Positions 46,385 through 58,700 of a stretch of DNA of 64,000 nt are shown here, piece after piece. Source of the DNA: Amborella trichopoda (Eukaryota; Streptophyta; Magnoliopsida; Amborellales; Amborellaceae). A model generated the notes under the pieces. It did not search any database. It saw nothing but the letters and a program-made list of their open reading frames with translations, and was not told the DNA's origin. Within the stretch, counting starts at the first letter, position 1, and every line of letters begins with the position of its first letter. The stretch is from positions 6,268,250 through 6,332,249 of the forward strand of contig NW_006499364.1 in the NCBI RefSeq assembly GCF_000471905.2. The letters are read 5' to 3'. The translations under genes and the position numbers were made by a program.

Positions 46385-46712
46385 TCCTATAGCCTGTATG
46401 ATCCCTCGCTCAACACCACACTCCCCTTTATATCGGAAAATATGTGGCCACCACCACTTTCGCACTCTGCATTGCCTCCATCAATGCCAAATCCAACCCC
46501 TGTTGCCTCCGCGTTGGGTTCACAAACACATCCAAAGAGTTGTAAAACTTGGCTAATCTCTTTGGCTCCATGACCCTTAGCCGACAAATAGAAGGAACAC
46601 ACCAGGTTGTCTAACTCTTATTTCAGATAAAGCCTTGAAAAACAATGGGTGTCCACTATCCTTAACCAACTGCGCAACCACTCCCATCACCAAGCTCACA
46701 TTATGTGGGAAG
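46385..46712 (-). pseudogene. Glycosyltransferase family 4 (GT1 fold) pseudogene fragment
   Basis: Read on the minus strand in shifting frames, it gives LVMGVVAQLVKDSGHPLFF, KALSEIRVRQPGVFLLFVG then a stop. Next comes KFYNSLDVFVNPTRRQQG, LDLALMEAMQSAKVV and, after a frameshift, SDIKGSVVLSEG. This is the family signature GRLVKDKGHPL...LLVAGDG...FYNALDVFVNPTLRPQG...EAM of plant GT4-type UDP-sugar-dependent glycosyltransferases. Part of the sequence between the VAGDG and FYN motifs is missing. One stop and at least one frameshift show it is dead. The purine-rich tract at 46,713 truncates it. Confidence 0.72.
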
Positions 46713-46808
46713 GCAAGCTAGAGAGAGAGAGAAAGAGGGGGGGTAGAGAGAGGGGTTTAGAGAGAGAGGGCGGGTAGAGAGAGGGTTGGTAGAGAGAAAG
46801 AGAGAGGG
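46713..46808. repeat. Purine-rich (GA)n / GGGTAGAGAG repeat
   Basis: AG-rich low-complexity stretch with GGGTAGAGAGAGG-like units. It contains the apparent left target duplication of the adjoining LINE. Confidence 0.75.
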
Positions 46809-47473
46809 TTGGTCTATTCTGTGATTGTCTGATTCAGTATATTTTTCATATGATTTGGTGTTGGATGTCTGTCATGTAGGAAGGGAGAGGTAGTAGTGAG
46901 ATTGATGTGTGAATTAATTTAGCCTATCTGATGGTCTTTAAGAGGGTAAAAACTAGACTAGTTGGTCGTTGGATACCTCCGCTACAAGGTTGGTTAAAGT
47001 TAAACTTTAATGGCAGCTTCCTCGGTAACCCAAGAAATGCAAGGATAGGAGGTGTGGTACGTGATTGGAATGGATCTATTGCTCTTGCCTATGCTGGACC
47101 TATCGAAATTGCCATAACTAACATGGCAGAGTTTAGTGCCTTGCTCAAAGGACTACTCATTATTATAGCCATGAATTTGGGTCATGATATTGTAGTCGAA
47201 GGTGACTCCCAAAATATGATTAAGTGGTGCAACAAAGATCAACGAGTTCCTTGGGTGTTGCATTTGATTTGGGTCCAAGTGGTGAAACTGGAAGGAGATT
47301 TATCTTTATCATTCCATCACGTCTATAGATAATCGAATAGTCTTGCGGATGGTTTGGCTAAAAGAGGTGTGGCTATGGAGTCATTTTCTATTTTGAATGA
47401 TGTAATGAGTGAGTGATGTAACTGATTTTTAATCTTCAATAATAAGTGGTACATTTGTCAAAAAAAAAAAAAA
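46809..47473 (+). mobile_element. 5'-truncated LINE with RNase H domain and poly(A) tail
   Basis: Starts after AGAGAAAGAGAGAG and ends in a run of about 14 A, followed again by AGAGAAAGAGAGAG, a plausible target-site duplication although low complexity. The coding part (46,931-47,417) is the plant LINE-type RNase H domain: KLNFNGSFLGNPRNARIG, GVVRDWNGSIALAY, NMAEFSALLKGL, VVEGDSQNMIKWC. After a stop at 47,330 comes SNSLADGLAKRG. The first catalytic Asp of the usual NFDGS motif is Asn here; the Glu and later Asp are kept. Dead copy. Confidence 0.8.
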
Positions 47474-49300
47474 GAGAAAGAGAGAGAGGGGAAAGGTAGT
47501 TTAGAATCAAATATTTTGACTTTTTTATCGGAGGGTAAGAAAAAAAAAAAAATGACTGATGATGGGTGTTATACTAAAAGTATTGGGGTGTGATGTCTAC
47601 AAAGTTCCATTTTGTGGTATCCATAATTTTCCATTTAAACCCTACCTAAGATAACTAAGAACAAATTATTCAAACAGTAATTTAAAAAACCCAAAAATGC
47701 AACAATTTATTTCATAAAAAACTATTTATGAAGATATCTAAAGTCAAAAGTATCTAAAGTCAATTTACAATATGTGTTGCATGATTTTAAATGATTTTTT
47801 GTTGATTATAATTTTTTTAATGTAAAAGCCCGTTTTTGTTTGTTTTCAAGAAAAACACTGATCATCTTAGTCAGATTTAAAGTCTACTAGTTTTATGTGG
47901 TTTTTACCTTCAAATCTAATCCCAAAATGGTGGATTTGCTCTCGAAACTCATTTAAGCCCACCAATGACAATTTTGAAATTTAGAAAATTTGCAGAAAAA
48001 TTTATTTTATTTTTAAAATTTTAAAATATGTTTATATATTTCATATTTTATACTTAAGCCATACTTTGAACAGCATGAAGTATATTTTAATTTTATCTAT
48101 TTTAAGGTTAAATATGATATGACTCTTATCAAATATGAAAAAGAAGAAATGTCCATGCTTCTCACCGTCACACACTTACAAAAATATTTTAAAATTTATA
48201 AGTATTTTGGTGATTTATTTATTTAAATTATTATTTAAATATTTTTTAGGTGCGTGATGGCGATAAATATGAACATACTAAAAATTAAAACAAATTTGAT
48301 GTATAGAAAATGAGATAAAATTAAAATATACTATATGCTCTTAAAATGTGGATCTTGATTGTAAAATATGAAATATATAATACTACTTTTTAAAATTTTT
48401 AAAATAAAATAAATTTTTTTATAATGTTTCTCAAGTTTTCATGTAATTATTATGATATTTTAAAGGAAAAGGTCATACAAGATTGAAACTTTATAGAGGT
48501 AAGGTGTACTTATAATGTTCAATAGAAAAGAGTGTTCCGATGTTGGAAAACGTTCTAACCTCGAGGTGAAGAAGTATAAATAAGAAAAGAATTTCAAATA
48601 AAAAAAGTAGTACATTTCGTAACAAGTTATTTGAACCATCTATTTTCAAGATTTTCAAGTGTTTTTTGATCTGCTTGATCTGTACCATTTTTAAAATTTT
48701 CAATTTTATAAATAGATTTGAATACAAATTTTCAAGCCATCATAAGATTCATGATATTGAAACTACATATGTATACAAAATTTAGAAGCATGCTTATGTC
48801 TGCCATACAAGGAGGTAACCTTATGTAAACCTCACCTTGAGATGTATGAACGTGAAGGAAAAAAGAATTTAAAATGCAAAAAATAGTGCATCAAGTTATA
48901 TGGATCGTTTGTTTTTAAGGTTAAGTTTTTATAAAGATGAGGCACAATCAAATTAAGGCGTACCTAAAAAAATTCACTAGAAGAGGTTGTTTCGAAGTGT
49001 AAAATCCTCAAATCGATCATCTCAACCTCAAGATGTATAGACACGGGAAAATAATCAATTTCAAATACTAGAAATAGTGCATATTGTAATTTTTAGACCA
49101 TTGATTTTTAAGATTTTTAAGTGGTTATAGATTTGACAAATGTAAAACTATTTTCAAAACATTAAATTTTTATAATTAGAAATGAAAATAAATTTTGAGG
49201 CCAAATAAATTGTGAGGCCACCAATCTTTTGATACTATTTAAAGTGCGGGGTGTCTCTAAACAAATTTTAGATGTGTACCTTATTTTGCAGGCAACCTTA
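47474..49300. other. Intergenic AT-rich sequence with MITE relatives
   Basis: No exon recognised. At 48,490-48,780 and 48,950-49,300 sequence related to the 44,831 MITE is present (for example TCACTAGAAGAGGTTGTTTC and AGAAATAGTGCATATTGTAA near 48,970-49,090). Confidence 0.5.
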
Positions 49301-49797
49301 TCCAAACCTTAATCTATTTGAAAACCTTATATATTAACTTTTTCCTTTAAACAAACCATAATAAACCCGGAAATAAATAAGACTAGAATTACAGCCATTT
49401 CCTGAAACATAAGGGGTATTTTAGTCCACCACCCTGACATTATCTCAGTTGATGCCCTGCGGGCTTTTACACTGTTAAATTATCAGACATATAATGTACT
49501 GTAAGGTATTTTTTCCCTAGAATTAAAACCAGATCCTCCTTGCACAAGAACTTTTCTTCTTCCTTCCAATCTTTAACAGGAAAAGCTCTAATTTTCCATG
49601 CTATAGTTTTGACCAAAACCTTAGTTCAAGACCAGCTTAATTGTGCCAGCATTTCATGGAAAGATTCAATTTTTGTGCCCTAATTCATCGCAGAACCAGA
49701 GGTCCAGGCCATTAAATGATGCCAAGAGAAAACCTAATTATTAAAATCCTAATTTTACCTCTTGATCTTAAGATCTGACGTAGAGAGTATCAGATCG
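49301..49797 (+). promoter_or_regulatory. Probable promoter and 5' leader of the AP-1 mu gene
   Basis: Lies between MITE relics and the start codon. A possible TATA-like CATATAATG is at about 49,487. CT-rich CTTTTCTTCTTCCTTCC (about 49,551) resembles a plant 5' leader. Short upstream ATGs exist. Only position and composition support this. Confidence 0.35.
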
Positions 49798-52700
49798 ATG
49801 GCTGGTGCTGCCTCGGCCCTTTTCCTTCTTGATATCAAGGGCAGGGTGCTTGTGTGGAGAGATTATAGAGGAGATGTCTCAGCTTTGCAAGCTGAGAAAT
49901 TCTTTACGAAGCTTATAGAAAAGGAGGTAGCTTTATGTACCATTTGTTTAGGTTCATGCTCGATTAATTTTTTTTTTCTTTTTTTATTATGGCATATATA
50001 TATTTTTGATTATGGCATGTTTTGGTTGTAAGTGGCAATGAGTTTTGTTACATTATTTAGTTTCTCTTAGCCATTGAGGGAATTGTTAATCTGATTTGAT
50101 TTCCTGTGTAACTTTTTTGGGATCGAGTTTTCATATTCATAATTTGGATTGTTAGATATTACTAAACCTGAGCAAAGGAGGCAACCTCTTTTTCGGTTAT
50201 TTATTTTTGTTGTCTAACTCATATGGAAGGAATAGATCTGATAGTATTATGTGGTTTATTTCAATTTTACATGTAAGTTGTCTGGAAAGGCATTAGTGGC
50301 ATTTGATACCCTTTTTTATTTATTAATAAATGTAAAACTTCCTTGCTTAGTTATGGGGAAGCTCATCAAAAGGTTGGTAAAGCATCAGAAACAAGTCAAC
50401 CAACAATCTTGTTTTTGAATTGTTTGAATGAGTTTGTGATTTGGGTGGCTATGTTGAGTTTTGAATTGAAGACTAACCACTGAGCCAAGGGTTGAACACA
50501 TTTGAATGAGGTTTTAGTTATAATGGATTTTGGTATCGTTAGAAATGGTATTGCATCCAGTTGTTATTCTTTCCTGATGAATACTGGTTTGCTTTTGCTA
50601 TTCTATGTTGCATCATACAAATTTGGGGCTGTTTGGTTTATGTTTTACGCCAAATTGCTCTCTATTGGTGAATGCCTTCTGAAATCTGAGTTCTTTTTGG
50701 CCTTTCTATTGCTTTTTGATTTGAACATGGTTTGGTTTCCTCAATCCACACAATGATTTTCAGTGCAATTTCAATTTTGTTTTGTTCACTTGTCTTCTAG
50801 TTGCCTTTTTTTGGCTTCTTCTATGGTAAACTTTTAAAATTTTGAATATAAAGGAGTAGAATAGGTATGTCTATCATTAAGTGGCATTGAGGGAAGTATT
50901 CCACTCCTGTTACAGCCCATGCTCATGAGAGAAAACACAAATGCGCGCACACACACAAAGACTACACTGGATGTGTTTGCTATTTTTTCTGAAAAAAATT
51001 GCTTCCATTTGGTATTTTAATACTGTATTTATGTGCTATTTCATTGATTGTGGACAAATATTGGTAATATTTGTCCTGCTTCACACAGCATTTCGTAAAA
51101 TTTGGTCCTGTTTCTGATAGTTTCTTTCGCAGATGATTTTTAAGAAATGTGGTTTCTTACGTTTTCAACAAATCTGGTTTTATGAAGTTCTGTATTTTAG
51201 AAATTTTGTTACTGAACCATGTTCATGTTTTTTTGCTGAGCTTGGTTTGCGTTTGTCAACTGTACATCTGAAATTGCTTTTTTTGGATACATCTAGGTTT
51301 TGAATTCCAATTTTTGAAAATGGATCTAAAATGCTTGGGATCATTTTGGTCAAATGACAATGCTGCTCTTATGTGACAAATATAAGGAATATTCGTATTA
51401 AAGTGTGGATTGAAGAAAAACACTTTTAAGGTCCATTAACCTTATATTCACTACTAAAACTTCTTTTTTGGTCTATGTTAGGGGGATCCTGAGTCTCATG
51501 ATCCTGTGGTGTATGATAATGGCGTGACGTACATGTTCATTCAGCACAACAATGTTTACTTGATGACAGCTTCTAGGCAGAACTGCAATGCTGCTAGTCT
51601 TCTGCTGTTTCTGCACCGAGTTGTTGATGTACGCTCTTTAATAACTACTTGCTACTGTAAGCTTGTCTTTGGTTACTGTCAGTGCACCGTTTGGTTGCAG
51701 CTGCTTGAAGCAAAATTCTACATGTTTTAAAATCACCTATTGTTCAAATGCATTAAAGGCATGCTGAGATGAGTTGTTTGACACTTTGATGGGACGACTA
51801 GAACTGCTGATCAAACTTGTGTAGCTCAATTTAGAATGCTAAAATGAAAAAGAAAACGAAATTCATATTGAATTAGTTAAACTAGTGGTTGCACTTTGAA
51901 ATGGCCAAAGTGGTCACCTTCTAGACCCAACATCCATTTGGAAGTACTAGATATGTGATGATTCTTATCTTATCCCCCAACCCCATGCATATAAAAAAAA
52001 AAAAAAAAGGAAAGAAAAAAGAAGAAGAAGACCACCACCTCTATTTATTTGATTCTAAACTAGCTTCAGGGATATAACAACTTGGTTGTGGAAGTATATG
52101 CTTGACTGAATATCATTTGACTTGTCTCAAGGTTTTGCTTGATTATGAATTGTAGCAGAGTTCTTAGTTTAGTTCGGATGGTGGCAGGTTTTTAAGCACT
52201 ATTTTGAAGAGTTGGAAGAGGAGTCTCTAAGAGATAATTTTGTTGTTGTGGTAAGATCGTCAGCCGAATTGCTATGCTGTTCTTCCATTCATAGTCAGTT
52301 TATTATAACGTATATCCAAATGCAAGTTCCTCACTTTGGGCTTTTGACAAATTGGTTGTTGTGCTGTGTGTATCGCATCACAAGGTTCTTAATATCAATC
52401 CTTTCACAATACAACAACTATAATATTTTTCATGGCTTTCTCATGTCCAATTTTGTGTTTTGGCAGTACGAATTACTTGATGAGATGATGGACTTTGGTT
52501 ACCCACAATACACTGAAGCTAAAATACTGAGTGAATTCATTAAGACAGATGCTTACAGGATGGAAGTCACACAACGGCCTCCCATGGCAGTGACAAATGC
52601 AGTTTCATGGAGAAGTGAAGGAATACGGTACAAGAAAAATGAGGTGGGTGTTTTCTCTGAATTTTTGATTTGCTGCTTGGTTTTGTTCATTGTTCGCTGC

Positions 52701-55700
52701 ACTATTTAGAAAATATAAGACCAGCCAATTTATTTATTATTAATCGAGTAACGCTTTTGTATCCTTGTGGGTGCATTTGCGTCCATTGTGTTCTGAAAAC
52801 CAGATTGTGAATTTCAATATCTCAGGTATTTTTGGATGTAGTGGAAAGTGTCAATATCCTTGTCAACAGCAATGGACAGATTATTCGATCTGATGTAGTT
52901 GGGGCTTTAAAGATGAGGACTTATTTAAGGTGAATTATACCTTTCTATACTGGGTTTTGGATTCATGTATATTGCTTCTTGTTAGAATAAACTATTAGCA
53001 AGCAGCATGCACATATAGTGCCGTGGAGGTTATGGAAAGATAAAAGTACATTCCTATGTGGTGAGTATTCCAGTGAATCAGTGCACATAAATATAATCTC
53101 TAATCCTTGAGATCCATTGGGGCACAGAACTGCTTGAAAGCTGACAAGAAATGAAATGGATAAAACAATAAGACTCATGTTCACAAAGAAAAGAAAATAT
53201 ATGCAGCAAAATAAACTAAGGGGAAACAACTTTTACAAATGAAGACTGAAATTGGAGCATAGGTGCCGTAAACCGTAGGGAATAATACTTCAAAGGTGCT
53301 TCAGTAGGCACTTGAATATATTAGTTTGTAGTAGACATTAAATTAAAATATCGTAATAGTTTTTTTTCAGTATTTACCAAAACAACAATAGTCATTCTTT
53401 ATTTCTAAAATACTTGTAATATAGTCTTGCTGGCTTTAAGGTTGTTTTTGTGATCTTCTCTTACTTGTTCTTTAGTATGTCTCTGATACTTAAAAGTCCT
53501 GGATTCCCCTCTCTAAAGAACCTTCTGGAATCTTGCATCAACAGTAGACATGTCTGGCTTAGTAAGTAATGGCAAGAAATGTAAGAATTACCAAAGCACA
53601 TACGTCAAGGAGATAGTGAGGAGACATCTGAGAATAACAGGCTGAGTAAGACAAAAAGATTGCTCCTTTCCACCCTCTTCTTGGCTAGGACATTTGCCTT
53701 CTTAGTTGCTTCCTGAGGGATTTAGGAACCTCACTGCAGGTCTCTTCCTTTGGATTACATCATCCATCAGAACCCATTGAACTCCCTAAGGATAAAATTC
53801 CAGGATATCACTTAATCTCTGATTCTTTTGTTTACCCCCTCATGGTTACTTCAATTACCACTGAAGATTTTCTAATTCATTCTTTCTAGATTCCTTTGAA
53901 GATTGCTATGTGGAAAAATCTTAGGGAGTGTATGGCTACCTTGCATGAAGAAGTCTTAGCATCTAGCAAAACCATTAATTTTGCTGCCATCACTGGCATC
54001 ACCATTTTATACAAAAAAAATCCATGAGAAAAGCTCAAATCTTCATGCCAGAGAGGCAAAGAATTAATGGATGTCCATTGTTCCTTCCCCCATCACTTGT
54101 AGGTTCATGTTTGGAAACTAGAAATGTCATGCCTGATGATTAGAGAGGGAGTTTTTGATACCAAGTGTCTGGGGAAGACTTCAGTCGGGTGCCAACAGGA
54201 CCTTAAAAGACTATCCCAAGATCAGACATTATCATTTTACTTACACCAATTTGAGCTAAACCTAGTGGTCTTATTTACCGAAGTCTTCTACTTTACTGTG
54301 CCTGGGACTTCTCCTAAATTGAGATCCCTTCACAACCCTACTCTCATTCCTCTTAAAAGTCTCTTACCAGTACTGCATCACTATTGGGAGCAAGAGAATC
54401 TAGAACATGGAAGTGGGAATCTGAATTCTCAAACACCTCTGTGTTTCAATGTATTCCTGATTAGCATGTCCATTGTGACCCATCCCAACCTATATCCAAT
54501 AATACCTTCTCCAAACTCATACATAGTTTTAGTAATGAGCCTCTTAATTATTAAAAAAAGAAAAAGAAATTCCTTTTGAATTCAAGCCCTTGTAAACAAA
54601 TATGAGATCTCCTCGACAGAATTGCAATTTTTTGAATTCAAGCCCCTGCAAAAATGAGATCTCCTTAACTATTTATCAGCTTGTCTTTGGAGGCTGAGGA
54701 ATAAATACTGTGGGACTTTTTGTGGACCTTGATTCTGGTGGATTTCTTTGTTTTCAGAAGTGGGATTGGTCCAAGAATGGAAGTTGGTTGTTGACTTTGG
54801 ACTACTTCTCCAATACCTAGACCTGGGGTTTGTGTGCCAAACTACAATAGGGATTTTTTGAGCTTGATTTTGATGAAAGCTCCTTAGGCATCTTTGTTCA
54901 CAGGGCATAGGGAGTGTTATTAGAGATGGTCATGATAGGATACTCAAGATATTCCCTTTGGCAGAGGGTCTTATGACTCAGGCATGGGTCAAATCCTGGT
55001 AGGTTTTTAGGTTTCTTTCCATTGCTTCTATGGACACTTTGTTGTAGAGGGTGACTGACACACTTTTGGAGGGCCAGGTAATATTATGGAGGGGATTTTT
55101 TTTGGCTGGGTATCACTACCTCTTGAGTTCATGTTCATGGAGAAACTAATATTGTGGTTCCTTTCTGAGGATGGAATTCAATGGCAATGCCTCTCATAGT
55201 TGTTGGAAACGCCTGGGAACCCGAATTGTTTTAGGAACCGGAATCGTGGAATCGCCGCCGGCTAGAAGATTCCTGTCTTAGGAATCGTTGTCTGTACAAT
55301 AGGAATCTCGGGGAACGAGATTCCTAGTTTTTGAGAATCTTGTTTTGATTGAAATAGATCCAAGTTTCATCCACATATGGAATCAAGATTTTGTCCTCCT
55401 TGGAATCGAGATTCCCATCCCCGTGGAATCAACACTCTAGGAGTCAAGATTCATTAATATGCGGAATCGAGTTTCCGACATCTATGGAATCGAGTTTCTG
55501 ACATATGTAGAATTGAGGTATGTTGCTGTTTCGAATCGTGATTCTAACACATTTGGAATCAAGTTTCTGAAGTATATGGATCAGAGATCCATGCCAGTTT
55601 GAGATCGAGATTTACAATAATATGGACTATGGAATGCATTTGACGACCACTACCAGGAATCGAGATTTCATTTTTATGGAGAAGGAAGCCCCAAGAACAT

Positions 55701-58700
55701 CTTGAGCCTTATCAACTTTAGAACCTATATTGGATGTCTCTTATTAGAAGGTTTCCGAAATTTTAAAGTGATTGTGTTGACTATTGAACTTACGGTCATT
55801 ATATATAAAAGATAAGTATTTCGAAATTGTGATTTTGACTTCATTATTATAAAGACAAAATAGGATTATGTTTACGTAGTGGTTTTACTTTCAATTGTAT
55901 GTGTTGTATTTATCAGTTACATTTTAAATTTAAAGTAAAAGCCATCTAGGGTGGCACAAGTAAAATAATGAAACCTGGCAACCACTAGAAGCATTCGAAG
56001 GAAGATTTCCGCTCCAATTTCCTTTAGGAAGTGCACAACCATCATAGACATTGGACATTATGTACTTTCAATTGTTTTTTTTTCTTGCTTGATACTTTGA
56101 ATATATTTAGTTTTGAATCAAGATTTAATCCTTGCTAGAATCCAGATTCAATATATTTGGGAACGTCTACCTACAATTAATGGGTTCAAGTTTCTAAAGA
56201 TGTGTGGGATCGAGATTCCGAAATTAAGGAATCGAGTTTCCTTGGTTCTGATAAATGGTTTCTAAAGATGTATTGAATCAAGATTCTGAAATTAAGGAAT
56301 CGAGTTTCTTTGGTTCCGAAAAATGGTTTCTAAAGATGTGTTGAATTGAGATTTTGAAATTGAGGAATCGAGTTTCCTTGGTTCCAAAAAACGGTTTATG
56401 TGGAGATTTCTTAATGCAAACACGGAATTGGGTTTCGTAATCGGAATCGCGAGGTTGGTGGAGAGATTCCGGTAACTATGATCCCTCTTCTATTTGGACA
56501 CCTGATATCCTTGCAAAATTCTTCCCACCCTGCCAGTTCAAGGGGGGTTGAGGCATGGAAATTCCCTTTCTTATTCTTTTCCTGATTTTGTTTGAGCAAT
56601 CAACTTGCTAATGAGATATGCCGTGTACAATGTGTTGATTGAGGTGTTTTAGGGTGACATTGAACCCCGGACTAATTTTTCATTTACAGTCCATGGATGA
56701 TCCATTGCACTTTCTGGCACAGGAGGTTTTTCGTTTGATAACCTGGATTCATCCTTACATGCTATGAACTGCTTTTAAGGCAAGATTGGACACCGAGGAT
56801 GAACTTGGTGATGGTGGTATAGGTAATACTGGATATGCTCGGGATGCTACATAATGGTTGGGTTGTCAGGTAAAATTTTGAAATACAATTACTTATTTGT
56901 GGTTTGCGTGGTGCATGAGTAATGCTTGGAAGTTTCCCTGGGATTTGGTGGTTAAAAAAAAGTGAGTGGAGTTGGTTCTCCAGAAAGCCAATACCTTTCT
57001 CTGAGTGGACTCATTGCACTTGATAAATATCATAGCTTACTTGATGTCATTATTCCATATGTCCCTCTTTAGTCATGAGAATTTAGAGAGAGTTCAGTAT
57101 GGTGTTGAAATGGGGATGTCCCAATTCCGAGTTTTACCTAGTTTGTAAACAGATGGTAGAAGGGGCTTATGGTTATTGCTTGGTTAATAAAACCTTGTTG
57201 GCAGCATTGGAGGTTTGTAGAAGCTTTGAGAAGTCAAGGCAATGTTTTTTTCTTTTGTTTTTCTTTTTTTCCCTCTTCTTCTGGAGGGGGTGGGAAGGCG
57301 GAAGTGTGTCCTATTGTGGGTGGCTGGAGATCGAGCATGTTTCTGGCATTTAATTCTGTAGACTCGGTTAGGAGTTCCTGAAGGAAATTAGTCATAGTTG
57401 TAGGAGTGGTAGGGTGAATTTTTTTGTGGACGTATGGTGGAGAGGTGCGCTGCCAAGGCTAATTTTTCAGTTCTTTGTCTATTTAGTCTTTGATGTGTGT
57501 TCAACAATGAAAATTATCAGGCTGGTCGATTTCGAGGGCTTTGGTGGGTATGTCTGGACAAAGGATGTCCCTTAGGAATTGGAGCCTTTTGGTTGGATGT
57601 TTCTATTGCCTAGGGGCCCTGGGCTGGTGTGCTTGTAGGAAATGTACGTTCTGTTGAAGGTGATTAACAGAGAAGTCTATGGATTTTGGTGTTGGTTCGA
57701 GTTTTGTTTGTGTGTTCCTTCTTCCCCCTTGTGTTCTGTCGATGTGTTGTGTATAGCATTTGAGTTGAGGAAATTGGTATCGGGGGCTGCTTCCCTCCAT
57801 CATGTTGCAATCTTTGGGTCATTTATTAGTTATAACGTCGTAGCAGTGAATCATTTGTAGGCCAGGGCGAATTTGTGCAAGAATGTTTAGGAGAGGGAAC
57901 ATCTCTTCATTCACTGTGAATTTGTTCACAGTGTTTGGAATAATTCTTCCTCAGTCCTTTTGGGATCAGTGGTTGCCTAGTTGCAGGAGTCTCTTATTTC
58001 GCTTGTGGGGCAATGTGCCCTTTCTTGTCTTGAAGGAAAGCTCCAACCCTTTCCTTTGGAAGTGCTACCGACAGTGTATTTTTGGATATTTTTTTAGGGG
58101 TTGGGAAAAGAGAGGCCAATATTGAGGGGGATGTGTGTCTCTTGAGGGAGTTGAGGGGAAACCTCAGGACATTAAGGACTCTTTTCTTTTCCTTGATCTA
58201 TTTACTTTCGTTCAGATTCACTTTTACTTCTTTTTCATTTTCTTATCTTTATCTAACTATTTCTTGTACTTCTTGGGTTATGTCCCCTTGGGTGCATGGT
58301 TTATTGAACTTTATGTAACCTTGAACCTCCTAATTTTTCCGTTCTCTGTATCAAAAATAAAAGCAAAATTGAATTTGATCACTGACTCCCTCTCCGTAAA
58401 ATCGTCCAAATTTTCCCATGCCACCTAAGTGCATCAAGAAAAAACTTGTGTCACAATCTTTCTCTGCTCCTGTTTGTACTAAAACCATGAAAATTGAACT
58501 AGTGGGTTTTTCCTGCAGTGGTATGCCGGAATGCAAGCTTGGTCTGAATGACAGAGTACTTTTGGAGGCCCAAGGTCGATCAACAAAGGGCAAAGCCATT
58601 GATCTAGATGATATCAAATTTCATCAGTATGTGGCCGACTCTTCTTCGTACTGGCATGCCCATATTTTGAAGGAAGTGTATTTAGCCTTAGGAAAGTATT

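Noticed and set aside
46387-46602. 71-codon minus-strand open frame as a gene of its own
   Set aside because: It is mostly the wrong frame of the glycosyltransferase pseudogene; the meaningful residues are in neighbouring frames.
54124-54579. 151-codon open frame in AP1M intron 5
   Set aside because: No recognisable domain and it lies next to LINE debris; treated as a chance or transposon-derived frame.
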